Source: an uncultured Elusimicrobiales bacterium (GTDB taxonomy: Bacteria; Elusimicrobiota; Elusimicrobia; Elusimicrobiales; Elusimicrobiaceae). Taken from it: a DNA stretch of 64,000 nucleotides. Location of the stretch: NCBI GenBank assembly GCA_934667625.1, contig CAKUMH010000001.1, positions 1 through 64,000 of the forward strand, given 5' to 3'. Position numbers and translations under genes: made by a program. Each line of letters starts with the position of its first letter. The first letter of the stretch is position 1. This document shows, one piece after another, positions 33,539 to 39,853 of the stretch. The notes under the pieces are model-generated. The model made no database searches, had not been told where the DNA came from, and was given only the letters and a program-made list of their open reading frames with translations.

Positions 33539-33969
33539 AACTCCGCTCCCATAATCAGTGCGTCCTCTTGGTTATGATAAAACTTTTTACGGCGGCCCAT
33601 TTCCTTTAACCCCGCCTTGCGGTACAGCGCCAGGGCCGGCCCGTTATGGCAATTTACTTCCAGCGTGACCGTTTGACCACCCTGCGCGCGCACCTGCGCC
33701 AACAGGTGGGACAAAAGCGCAAACGCAATTCCGCGGCGGCAAAAAGCGGGAAGGACCGCCACATTTAAAATTTCGCAAAACCCGGCCGCCAAGCGGCAGG
33801 CGGCAAAAGCTATGACGTTTCCCTCTTCTTCGGCCGCCCACACTTGCGCCGCAGCGGAAGTAAGCTCACCCTTCCACCCCTGTACGTCCCAATGGGCGCT
33901 CATCGGTTGGGAAGCATCTATGGCGGCCAGCTGCTCGGCCTCCAAGGGAAGGGCGAGGCGTATTCTCAT
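33535..33969 (-). CDS. rimI: Ribosomal-protein-alanine N-acetyltransferase RimI
   Basis: This is a GNAT-family acetyltransferase; RimI acetylates the N-terminus of ribosomal protein S18. The 144-residue protein has the acetyl-CoA loop RRGIAFALL (Q/RxxGxA) and the C-terminal NGPALALYRKAGL segment. The order tsaE-tsaB-rimI is common in bacteria and supports the name, though GNAT substrate specificity is hard to read. The S18 gene of this organism, elsewhere in the window, has an unusual Ala/Pro-rich N-terminus. Confidence 0.88.
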   Translation of the reverse strand: MRIRLALPLEAEQLAAIDASQPMSAHWDVQGWKGELTSAAAQVWAAEEEGNVIAFAACRLAAGFCEILNVAVLPAFCRRGIAFALLSHLLAQVRAQGGQTVTLEVNCHNGPALALYRKAGLKEMGRRKKFYHNQEDALIMGAEL

Positions 33970-34661
33970 GCAGGTTTAATCAGCTCAAAGCGTGCGGGCT
34001 TTAAATAGAGCGGTTCCAGCGCGTTCTGTGCCCAACAGTCCTCACCAGACATTTTGATAAGTTCGGCAGGACGCACGCGGCAATCTTTTTCGTCCGCCAG
34101 CGCATAGTGGTTGCCCACCAGCTGCGAAAGCGGCGCGAAATCTTTATCCGTTCCCGCCAAAAAAAGAGGTGCCGGATAAGCGGCCAGGCGGCCGAGCAGT
34201 TCTTCGCGCGAGAGCCACTGCGGGCCTTTATTTTCCGCATCAAAAAGTTGCAAAAAGTATTCCTCGCGGAATGCGTGGAGCACCACGCCCAACACGCCCT
34301 GCGGGTGTGCCTTCTGCCAGCGCAGGAACGAGCGGGAAGAAACTGTTTGGCTTTTTAGCACGTCAAACATAGTGGCGCCGCGCACGTCCGTTTGGTTTAA
34401 GTATTTAAGCATGGAGGCAAACGTGAGCGAAATGCGTATCCCCGTAAAACGGCCCGGCCCGCGGATGATAAAAATGCGTCCGATATCCTGCAACTCCGCG
34501 CCCGCCTTGGCCAACAGGGCCTGCAGGGCAGGGAAGAGGAGCTTTTCCTGCTTGACGCCCTTGCGGCGGACGGAAAAGATTTTGCCGTCCTTTTCGGCAC
34601 ATAACAACAGGGGCGAGGCGGACGTATCCATCGCCAAGGTTATTTTTTTGCCGCTTTGCAT
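33966..34661 (-). CDS. tsaB: tRNA t6A modification protein TsaB
   Basis: TsaB is an ASKHA-fold scaffold that binds TsaD and TsaE to transfer the threonylcarbamoyl group onto tRNA A37. The 231-residue protein has AMDTSASPLLL at its N-terminus and the family PGRFTGIRISLTFA segment. The ATG at 34661 overlaps the end of tsaE and gives normal length; longer starts run into tsaE. RimI follows, a frequent fusion or neighbour. No Gcp/TsaD is here. Confidence 0.92.
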   Translation of the reverse strand: MQSGKKITLAMDTSASPLLLCAEKDGKIFSVRRKGVKQEKLLFPALQALLAKAGAELQDIGRIFIIRGPGRFTGIRISLTFASMLKYLNQTDVRGATMFDVLKSQTVSSRSFLRWQKAHPQGVLGVVLHAFREEYFLQLFDAENKGPQWLSREELLGRLAAYPAPLFLAGTDKDFAPLSQLVGNHYALADEKDCRVRPAELIKMSGEDCWAQNALEPLYLKPARFELIKPA

Positions 34662-35116
34662 AACGCCTCCAACAACGCGTCCGACACGCGCCCGAAAGAT
34701 TTCAGTTCCAGGGTGCGTTCGTCGCCTTCTTTCAAAATAAAATTCATTTCCAGCCGGTCCGCGGGGAGCATGTGGGCAATCGGGTCCGGCCATTCGGCCA
34801 GGATGACGGCTTTTTCGTCTTCCAGCATTTCTTCAAAGCCCAAATTGAACACTTCGCCTTCTTCCAGGCGGAACAAATCTATGTGAAACAGCCGGTGCTG
34901 TTTATTTTTGTATTCCTTCATCAAACTAAAACTGGCGCTGGTAGGCGAACTTTTTAGCGCAAGCGCCTCGGCCACGCCTTTGACAAAAACCGTCTTTCCG
35001 GCGCCGATCGGCCCGCGCAAAAACACAATTTCGCCCCCCTGCAAGGCCCGGGCGAACTGCCGCGCCAACTGCAAGGTTTCCGCCCGAGAGGACGAGGATA
35101 TTTTTCCCGTTTTCAT
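34640..35116 (-). CDS. tsaE: tRNA t6A modification ATPase TsaE
   Basis: TsaE is a small ATPase required for multi-turnover t6A synthesis. The 158-residue P-loop protein has Walker A GPIGAGKT (about residues 36-43), the PTSASFSLMKEY segment and the HIDLFRLE motif of the YjeE family. The ATG at 35116 gives the normal size, with MKTGKISSSS ahead of the core; an upstream in-frame start adds seven residues. It overlaps tsaB by 22 bases. Confidence 0.93.
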   Translation of the reverse strand: MKTGKISSSSRAETLQLARQFARALQGGEIVFLRGPIGAGKTVFVKGVAEALALKSSPTSASFSLMKEYKNKQHRLFHIDLFRLEEGEVFNLGFEEMLEDEKAVILAEWPDPIAHMLPADRLEMNFILKEGDERTLELKSFGRVSDALLEALCKAAKK

Positions 35117-35574
35117 TATTTCACCGTTTTGATGCAAATTTTCCGTCCGTCAATTTGTTCTCTGTCCAGGTTGACGGGGTCCAGCACGTCTTTTCCGTCC
35201 ACGGAAAAGACATATTTATATTCGCCGCCCGTCAATGCGACGGACGTTTCAAAATAACCCTTGCGGTAGGGTTTTAAGACGATAGGGTCCTTGCCCCAGC
35301 GGTTGAAATCAGCCAGCAGTTCCACCTTTTTTGCGCCGGGGGCCGTTAGGTAAAATTTGCGGTATTTTACTTCGGTATCGTACGCTTGGCGCTTGGGCGT
35401 GGCGCGCGCCAAAAGACTTTCTTTATTCAGCGGCGCCACCGAGGCGGCGCTTTCTATGGTGTCGGCGGCGTAATCGTAATAATCTTCCGAGGCGACAAAG
35501 AACCACGTAAGCGTTAAAATAATTAAGAGCAAAAACAGTACAAACAGGGCTCCCGGTTTTTTAATTTTGGGCAT
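35116..35574 (-). CDS. Membrane-anchored CBM48/glycogen-binding-like protein
   Basis: The 152-residue protein has an N-terminal membrane helix (about 10-27), a short linker and a C-terminal Ig-like domain (about 75-150). FYLTAPGAKKVELLADFNRW, then GYFETSVALTGGEYKYVFSVDG, match the pattern of AMPK-type glycogen-binding and isoamylase N-terminal (CBM48/E-set) modules. No catalytic domain follows. The module would sit on the periplasmic side if the helix is a simple anchor. It overlaps tsaE by one base and the radical SAM gene by 14 bases. It may tether glucan at the membrane, but carbohydrate binding is inferred, not shown. Confidence 0.7.
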   Translation of the reverse strand: MPKIKKPGALFVLFLLLIILTLTWFFVASEDYYDYAADTIESAASVAPLNKESLLARATPKRQAYDTEVKYRKFYLTAPGAKKVELLADFNRWGKDPIVLKPYRKGYFETSVALTGGEYKYVFSVDGKDVLDPVNLDREQIDGRKICIKTVK

Positions 35575-36211
35575 CTAAAAAGCTCCTTAGGTAAAAGATT
35601 GCGCCGTCGGCCTCGGCCACTTTTTTAACGGCCTTTGGGTCTGCGCCTGTTTTATCTACGCAGCTGGCCACCACGCGCTCAAAATGTTCCGCGGCACACA
35701 GGCGGATAAATTCGCGCACGGCCTCGTAACCGTCCTCATAGCCCTCCACGGGGCGGACGATTTGACGCCAGACGGTTTCGTTTTGCGCATTTAAACTGAT
35801 GTTTACCTCATCCACCACGCGGCGCAAGGCGGGCACAATGTTTTTGTGATTAATTAAATTGCCCAAGCCATTGGTGTTGAGGCGGATTTTAAAGGGCGGA
35901 TATTTGGCCTGCGCCTGCCAGCCCTTAAGCGTTTGCGCTACAAACAGGAGCACGTCCAGCCGCATGGTCGGCTCGCCATAGCCGCAAAAGACCACCTCTT
36001 TAAACGGGGCTTTGGGGAGCTCTTGCTCCAGGGCGGCCACAACTTCGTTGGCCGTCGGTTCGTGGCCGGAAAGATTTAAATCGTTCCCGTGAAAATCCAT
36101 GTGCCATTTTGTTTTAATGCAGAAGGCACATAAATTGGGGCAGCGGTTGGTGATGTTTAGGTAGACGCCGTCCCCAAAGCGGTATGCGATTTTGGGCGTT
36201 TGTTGTTGCAT
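35561..36211 (-). CDS. Radical SAM protein (TatD-linked type)
   Basis: The 216-residue protein has the 4Fe-4S motif CPNLCAFC (CxxxCxxC, about residues 24-31) and FCGYGEPTMRLD, a GGE-like SAM site, then RLNTNGLGN and VNISLNAQ, as in small radical SAM enzymes often found next to or fused with TatD DNases. Here no tatD gene is nearby. The substrate is unknown. The ATG at 36211 is the first Met consistent with the family start. It heads the operon with the CBM48-like gene and tsaE-tsaB-rimI. Confidence 0.82.
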   Translation of the reverse strand: MQQQTPKIAYRFGDGVYLNITNRCPNLCAFCIKTKWHMDFHGNDLNLSGHEPTANEVVAALEQELPKAPFKEVVFCGYGEPTMRLDVLLFVAQTLKGWQAQAKYPPFKIRLNTNGLGNLINHKNIVPALRRVVDEVNISLNAQNETVWRQIVRPVEGYEDGYEAVREFIRLCAAEHFERVVASCVDKTGADPKAVKKVAEADGAIFYLRSFLDAQN

Positions 36212-36309
36212 GGAATACCTCTTACTTGTATTATAGCAATTTGGGGAGCGCCGGGCCGGGTGCAAATGCACTAGGCAAGCAAGGCGGAAAATTAATAGAA
36301 TAAAGAAAA

Positions 36310-36394
36310 GGAGAGGTGGCCGAGTGGTTTAAGGCACTAGTCTTGAAAACTGGCGTGGAGCAATCCACCGAGGGTTCGAATCCCTCCCTCTCCG
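36310..36394 (+). tRNA. tRNA-Ser(TGA)
   Basis: An 85-nt class II tRNA: acceptor GGAGAGG / CCTCTCC, anticodon TGA in AGTCTTGAAAACT, a long variable arm (GGCGTGGAGCAATCCACC) and T arm GGTTCGAATCC. CCA is not encoded. The region beyond holds a near copy of its 3' end. Confidence 0.97.
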
Positions 36395-36566
36395 TATTTT
36401 TTCTTCCTAAAACCCGTTTATTCGTTGTTGTTCGGTCGGTCGGATACCTCCGCGCTGCCGCGCGTGTGCCTACAGTATTCCTCCCTCCGCTCACGCCTAG
36501 AATAAACGGGTTTTCGTTTGAAAAACGTTCCCCTTTAACAAATTCTTTCTGCCCTCACTCTCCGTA
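36382..36566. repeat. tRNA-Ser 3' end direct repeat bounding an inverted repeat
   Basis: CCCTCCCTCTCCGTA at the tRNA 3' end (36382) recurs as CCCTCACTCTCCGTA at 36552, 14 of 15 identical. Between them is a perfect 15-base inverted repeat, AAAACCCGTTTATTC (36409) and its complement (36500). No gene is visible inside. This resembles an attachment-site scar. Confidence 0.5.
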
Positions 36567-36571
36567 GAAAT

Positions 36572-36600
36572 TGAAAACCCTGCGCAAGCGGGGTTTTTTG
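36572..36600 (+). terminator. Terminator after the tRNA-Ser region
   Basis: AACCC-loop-GGGGTTTTTT, with a GC core in the loop. Confidence 0.7.
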
Positions 36601-36683
36601 TTTCTGCGTTTTCGCAAAGAAAAAATTTCGCCTTACTTTTCTTTAAAGAAAAGTAAACAAAAGAACGGCAAATATAAAATAAA

Positions 36684-36709
36684 GTCACCCTGAACTTGAT
36701 TCAGGGTCT
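36684..36709. repeat. Type B hairpin repeat (copy 2, inverted)
   Basis: The stem is ACCCTGAA / TTCAGGGT. It is followed by GCGATTGGGTCGTTTG, almost as after copy 1 (ACCTGTTGGGTCGTTTG), so the repeated unit is longer than the hairpin. Confidence 0.85.
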
Positions 36710-36777
36710 AGCGATTGGGTCGTTTGCTGTTGGCGTTATTAACGGCAAACGACGAACGGCCGAACGACACAAACGGT

Positions 36778-36803
36778 AGATTCTGAAACGAGTTCAGAAT
36801 GAC
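36778..36803. repeat. Type B hairpin repeat (copy 3)
   Basis: The stem is ATTCTGAA / TTCAGAAT and the copy ends in GAC, directly joined to the 85-bp tandem array. Confidence 0.85.
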
Positions 36804-37085
36804 GGTGCTTTGGTTAATAACGGCAGCGGCGAGATCCTGGACTACAACACTCCAGGATGACGACCCCTTGGGCGGACCCCAGAATGACGGCGCTTTGGTT
36901 AATAACGGCAACGGCGAGATCCTGGACTACAACTCTCCAGGGTGACGACCCCTTGGGCGGACCCCAGAATGACGGTGCTTTGGTTAATAACGGTAACAAC
37001 GAGACCCTGGACTACAGCACTCCAGGGTGACGACCCCTTGGGCGGGCCCCAGGATGACGGCGCTTTGGTTCATAACGACAGCGGG
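36801..37085. repeat. 85-bp tandem repeat, 3.3 units, with embedded type A hairpins
   Basis: Units start at 36801, 36886 and 36971, with a partial unit from 37056. Each has GACGGYGCTTTGGTTAATAACGG, a type A hairpin (36833, 36918, 37003) and ACGACCCCTTGGGCGGACC. The units differ at scattered positions, including paired stem changes. There is no open frame of substance; this fills most of the 775-base gap between tRNA-Ser and the major pilin. Confidence 0.9.
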
Positions 37086-37113
37086 TAGGAAAAACGGCGG
37101 AAGGAATGGGGGC

Positions 37114-37149
37114 AAAAAACCGCCCCTTTCCAAAAGAAAGGGACGGTTT
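37114..37149 (-). terminator. Strong terminator of the major pilin gene
   Basis: AAACCGTCCCTTTC / GAAAGGGGCGGTTTTTT on the minus strand, 20 bases past the pilin stop. Confidence 0.9.
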
Positions 37150-37169
37150 AAAACAATTTGTGCTAGAAA

Positions 37170-37757
37170 CTAGTCTTGCTTGGTTACCGAGTTGGCGGTG
37201 CGATCAGCTTCGGTTTCCGCATAGGTTTCTTTGCCAGCGAAGTCAGCGCAGAACGCTTCGTCATCATTGCTCGTGCCTTTCACGCAAACGGCGGGCTGAG
37301 TGGATTCATAGCGTTTCTGGATGGTGTACGTATACTGGTTCGTACCCACGCGGGTCGCGATGACGCCATTGGTGTTACCCGTAGCAGCGTTCGTACCGAT
37401 CAAGGCGATAATAAAGCCGTTCTGGCCGGCGCCGCAAGCGTCGGTAGAGCTGGCGACAGCCTCGGTAGATTCCGCTACGGCAGTAGGCTGGGTGCCTTTG
37501 GTGCAGTACACGCTGGAACCCGCAGTAGCGTTAGCCGGGGCAACGTCCAAGGCGCTCCAGGTCTTAGCATAGTGACCCGTTTTCATTTTGTAGCGCTGTT
37601 GGGCATTGACAACAGTACCAATTAACGTATCAGCTTCGGAAGCGCGGGCGCGTTCCACCGCTTTGAAGTAAGCGGGCATGGCCATGGCGGCCAAGATACC
37701 GATGATCAACACGACCACCAGTAATTCAATCAGGGTGAAACCCTTCTTATTATTCAT
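37170..37757 (-). CDS. Type IV pilin, probable major subunit
   Basis: The 195-residue prepilin has a very short leader (MNNKKG) and mature N-terminus FTLIELLVVVLIIGILAAMA with Glu5. The long Ala/Thr/Gly-rich variable domain contains two pairs of Cys (for a D-loop). Its strong AGGAGG site, near-consensus promoter, 5' stem-loop and strong terminator suggest the most abundant pilin. Two paralogous genes follow upstream on the same strand: a pilin-like protein without the cleavage motif, then another prepilin. The stretch EADTLIGTVVNAQQRYKMKTGHYAKTW is echoed in both. The role in motility, adhesion or DNA uptake cannot be read. Confidence 0.92.
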   Translation of the reverse strand: MNNKKGFTLIELLVVVLIIGILAAMAMPAYFKAVERARASEADTLIGTVVNAQQRYKMKTGHYAKTWSALDVAPANATAGSSVYCTKGTQPTAVAESTEAVASSTDACGAGQNGFIIALIGTNAATGNTNGVIATRVGTNQYTYTIQKRYESTQPAVCVKGTSNDDEAFCADFAGKETYAETEADRTANSVTKQD

Positions 37758-37793
37758 AAAACCTCCTACAGTTTTATATATAAGTTTGGTTTT

Positions 37794-37810
37794 GTAGTCC
37801 CGAGGACTAC
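37794..37810 (-). promoter_or_regulatory. 5'-terminal stem-loop of the major pilin mRNA
   Basis: GTAGTCC-TCG-GGACTAC on the minus strand. Its first base coincides with the start predicted seven bases after the -10, so it would cap the transcript. Confidence 0.6.
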
Positions 37811-37816
37811 ATCTTC

Positions 37817-37845
37817 ATTCTAATAAGGAATGAGCGCATTGTCAA
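37817..37845 (-). promoter_or_regulatory. Major pilin promoter
   Basis: On the minus strand TTGACA and TAGAAT are separated by exactly 17 bases. A perfect AT-rich 18-base palindrome (37848-37865) lies just upstream of the -35. Confidence 0.8.
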
Positions 37846-37868
37846 GCCCTAAATTTAAATTTAGGTCC

Positions 37869-38411
37869 TTATTGTTGAGCAGTTACTTTTACGTCTAAAT
37901 CGCCCAAGAGATTTTTTAAATGAAGCGTGTAAATTTTGCAGAAACGTTTGCCGAAAAAACCGTCCGCACGGCAGGAAAAAGCGCCGTCCGGCAAGGCGTT
38001 TTCCAGCGTGTAAGAAATAAAACCGCCGCGGCGCACGGCGCGCACCGCGCCTGCGGTTTGGGGTTCGTTAAGCCGGAGCTCCAGCGCAAAGCCGTCCTGG
38101 CCAATGGCGGCCTCTTTTGCGCTAAACGCAAAAAAGCGCGCATATCCCGCTTTGGGGGCGGAACCTAAAAAGCCTTGGCTCTTGGAGATATTCGGTAAGT
38201 ATTTATCCAGGGCGGCCCAATCGTACGTATAGGTTCTGTGCTTAATAAACTGTTGGTTTTCGGCGGCGGACAAATTGATGACGACGGAGGCCGCCGCGTC
38301 TGCTTTGCTCAGCTCCACCGTGTGTTGTATATAGGCGTATCCGCCCCCCAGCAGGATTAGCCCCGCCAACAGAAGCCAAATAAAACTTTTGATTTCAAAT
38401 TTTTTCTTCAT
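37869..38411 (-). CDS. Pilin-like protein lacking the prepilin cleavage motif
   Basis: The 180-residue protein has an N-terminal hydrophobic helix (about 9-27) preceded by MKKKFEIKS, with no G/FTLIE. The next part (SAAENQQFIKHRTYTYDWAALDKYLP) parallels the same region of the neighbouring pilins, and a Cys pair (CRADGFFGKRFC) sits near the end as in them. It lies between two prepilin genes on the same strand. It is probably a pilin-derived inner-membrane protein; a minor subunit or assembly helper is possible. The family link is inferred from position and this local similarity. Confidence 0.65.
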   Translation of the reverse strand: MKKKFEIKSFIWLLLAGLILLGGGYAYIQHTVELSKADAAASVVINLSAAENQQFIKHRTYTYDWAALDKYLPNISKSQGFLGSAPKAGYARFFAFSAKEAAIGQDGFALELRLNEPQTAGAVRAVRRGGFISYTLENALPDGAFSCRADGFFGKRFCKIYTLHLKNLLGDLDVKVTAQQ

Positions 38412-38441
38412 TATTTTTCCCCCTTCTATTTTCCCCTTTAT

Positions 38442-38473
38442 AAAAAAGCGGCCTGCCCGAAGGTAAGCCGCTT
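38442..38473 (-). terminator. Terminator of the upstream pilin gene
   Basis: AAGCGGC / GCCGCTT with an inner stem and a T-run on the minus strand. Confidence 0.8.
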
Positions 38474-38485
38474 GGTTGCAAAAAG

Positions 38486-39049
38486 TTATTCGCCGTCGTC
38501 TTCCGTCTTGGGGACCATCGGGTCCTCGGCCAGTTCCTCGGCGGTGTCTACACCCATGTAGTCAATGCACATGGCGACGTCTTCCTCGTTTTCGGCCTGC
38601 GGGACGCAGACGGTGCGCGTGTCAAAAAAGGGCCGCACAAGGCGGTAGGAATACTCCGGCTTGCCCACGCGGCGCGCCACCACAAACCAGCGGTTGGCGC
38701 CGTCTTGCTCAAACGAAACGGCAAAGCCGTTTTTGGGCGCGCCCGAAAGCATCCCGCCGCGCGTGTAAAAAATGGTGTTTTCCGCGCCGTTGGCAAAATC
38801 GTTATGCGCTTTGGCCAGGCGAACCGGAATCGGAGCCGCGTCCAGCTGGTGCCAATACGGCGTGTAGTGCTGCATTTTGAGCATAGTGCGCTCTTGCGAC
38901 GAAACCATAGTGCCCATAAGCGTGTCCGCCTCTGCCATGCGCATACGCTCCATAAACTTGACATAGGTAACAAAGGCCACATACGACAAAATAGACACAA
39001 TCAGCACCACCACCAGCATTTCTATCAGCGTAAAACCCTTCTTGTTCAT
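38486..39049 (-). CDS. Type IV pilin-like protein, acidic C-terminus
   Basis: The 187-residue prepilin has leader MNKKG and N-terminus FTLIEMLVVVLIVSILSYVAF. The mature part repeats the neighbour's scheme (RMAEADTLMGTMVSSQERTMLKMQHYTPYWHQLD). A Cys pair (CVPQ...MCID) is near the end, and the last 20 residues are acidic with many Glu/Asp. The ATG at 39049 is used; the longer frame begins four codons earlier. The helix differs from the usual GILAA, which suggests a minor pilin. Confidence 0.88.
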   Translation of the reverse strand: MNKKGFTLIEMLVVVLIVSILSYVAFVTYVKFMERMRMAEADTLMGTMVSSQERTMLKMQHYTPYWHQLDAAPIPVRLAKAHNDFANGAENTIFYTRGGMLSGAPKNGFAVSFEQDGANRWFVVARRVGKPEYSYRLVRPFFDTRTVCVPQAENEEDVAMCIDYMGVDTAEELAEDPMVPKTEDDGE

Positions 39050-39090
39050 AGTTTTCTCCAAGGTTCCCGACCCGACGGCACCGGGAAAGA

Positions 39091-39681
39091 TTACAAACTC
39101 ATAAAGACGGATATCCCGCCCATCACCATATCTACCGACATTAAAATAAGAATCATACCCGTCAAGCGTTCAATGGCAATTAAGCCGCGCTTGCCCAGCA
39201 GTTTGCTGATCGGAAAAGAGGACATCAAAATCAGCGAGTTAATCAGCGACGCCACCAGCACCGCCCCCAGCGTGATGAGCTTGTTGGACTGCTGGGCCGC
39301 CGTAATCATCACCATAGAAAGCGCCGCCGGGCCCGCCACCAACGGAATGGCCAACGGCACGACGAACGGCTCGTCTTCTTTCGGGTCGCTCTTGGGCTCC
39401 TCGTCCCCGCCGCCAAACACCAGTTTGACGGAAATGATGAACAAAATAATCCCGCCCGCAATGCTGAGCGAATACTCGTGAATGCCAAACGCCTGCAAGA
39501 ACCATTTGCCCAAAAATAAAAACGCCACCATAATCACCAGCGCGATGCTTAATTCTCTAAGCAATACGATTTTGCGGCGTTCCGGCGCCACTTTTTTTAA
39601 GGCAGCAATAAACAGCGGAATGTTGCCGAAACCGTCCATTACCAAGGCAAGCGTAATGACGGAAGAAATAAATGCGTCCAT
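39091..39681 (-). CDS. MarC-family integral membrane protein
   Basis: The 196-residue protein has six likely membrane segments and the family landmarks DGFGNIPLF near the start and VPLAIPLVAGPAALS in the middle. MarC/YhgN proteins are inner-membrane proteins of unclear transport function; earlier links to multiple antibiotic resistance are not supported. The ATG at 39681 has an AAGGAGAT site. It is monocistronic, with an acidic cytoplasmic loop (GGDEEPKSDPKEDE) of uncommon length. Confidence 0.9.
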   Translation of the reverse strand: MDAFISSVITLALVMDGFGNIPLFIAALKKVAPERRKIVLLRELSIALVIMVAFLFLGKWFLQAFGIHEYSLSIAGGIILFIISVKLVFGGGDEEPKSDPKEDEPFVVPLAIPLVAGPAALSMVMITAAQQSNKLITLGAVLVASLINSLILMSSFPISKLLGKRGLIAIERLTGMILILMSVDMVMGGISVFMSL

Positions 39682-39841
39682 ATAAATCTCCTTCAAAATG
39701 TTTACATTCCGGCGGCTCAAGGGCGGCCGGACTTCTCTTATAGTATAGCAAAATTCTTTTTACCCGGCGAAGGCGTGCGAAGGCGGGGCCTTGTAACCCT
39801 TTTTGCTCACTGGGTTGCTATGCGAAAATGGGGCAATTTTG

Positions 39842-39847
39842 TATCAT
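39842..39847 (+). promoter_or_regulatory. Possible -10 of the ClC gene
   Basis: TATCAT ends seven bases before the ATG and no ribosome site is visible, so the mRNA could be leaderless. No good -35 hexamer is seen. Confidence 0.3.
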
Positions 39848-39853
39848 ATAAGT

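Noticed and set aside
36231..36494. An 87-residue minus-strand open frame over the tRNA-Ser
   Set aside because: It includes the well-known artefact peptide produced by translating a tRNA-Ser antisense (EREGFEPS). No gene signals support it.
36801..37085. CRISPR array
   Set aside because: Units are directly adjacent with no unique spacers, and no cas genes are nearby. It is a tandem repeat.
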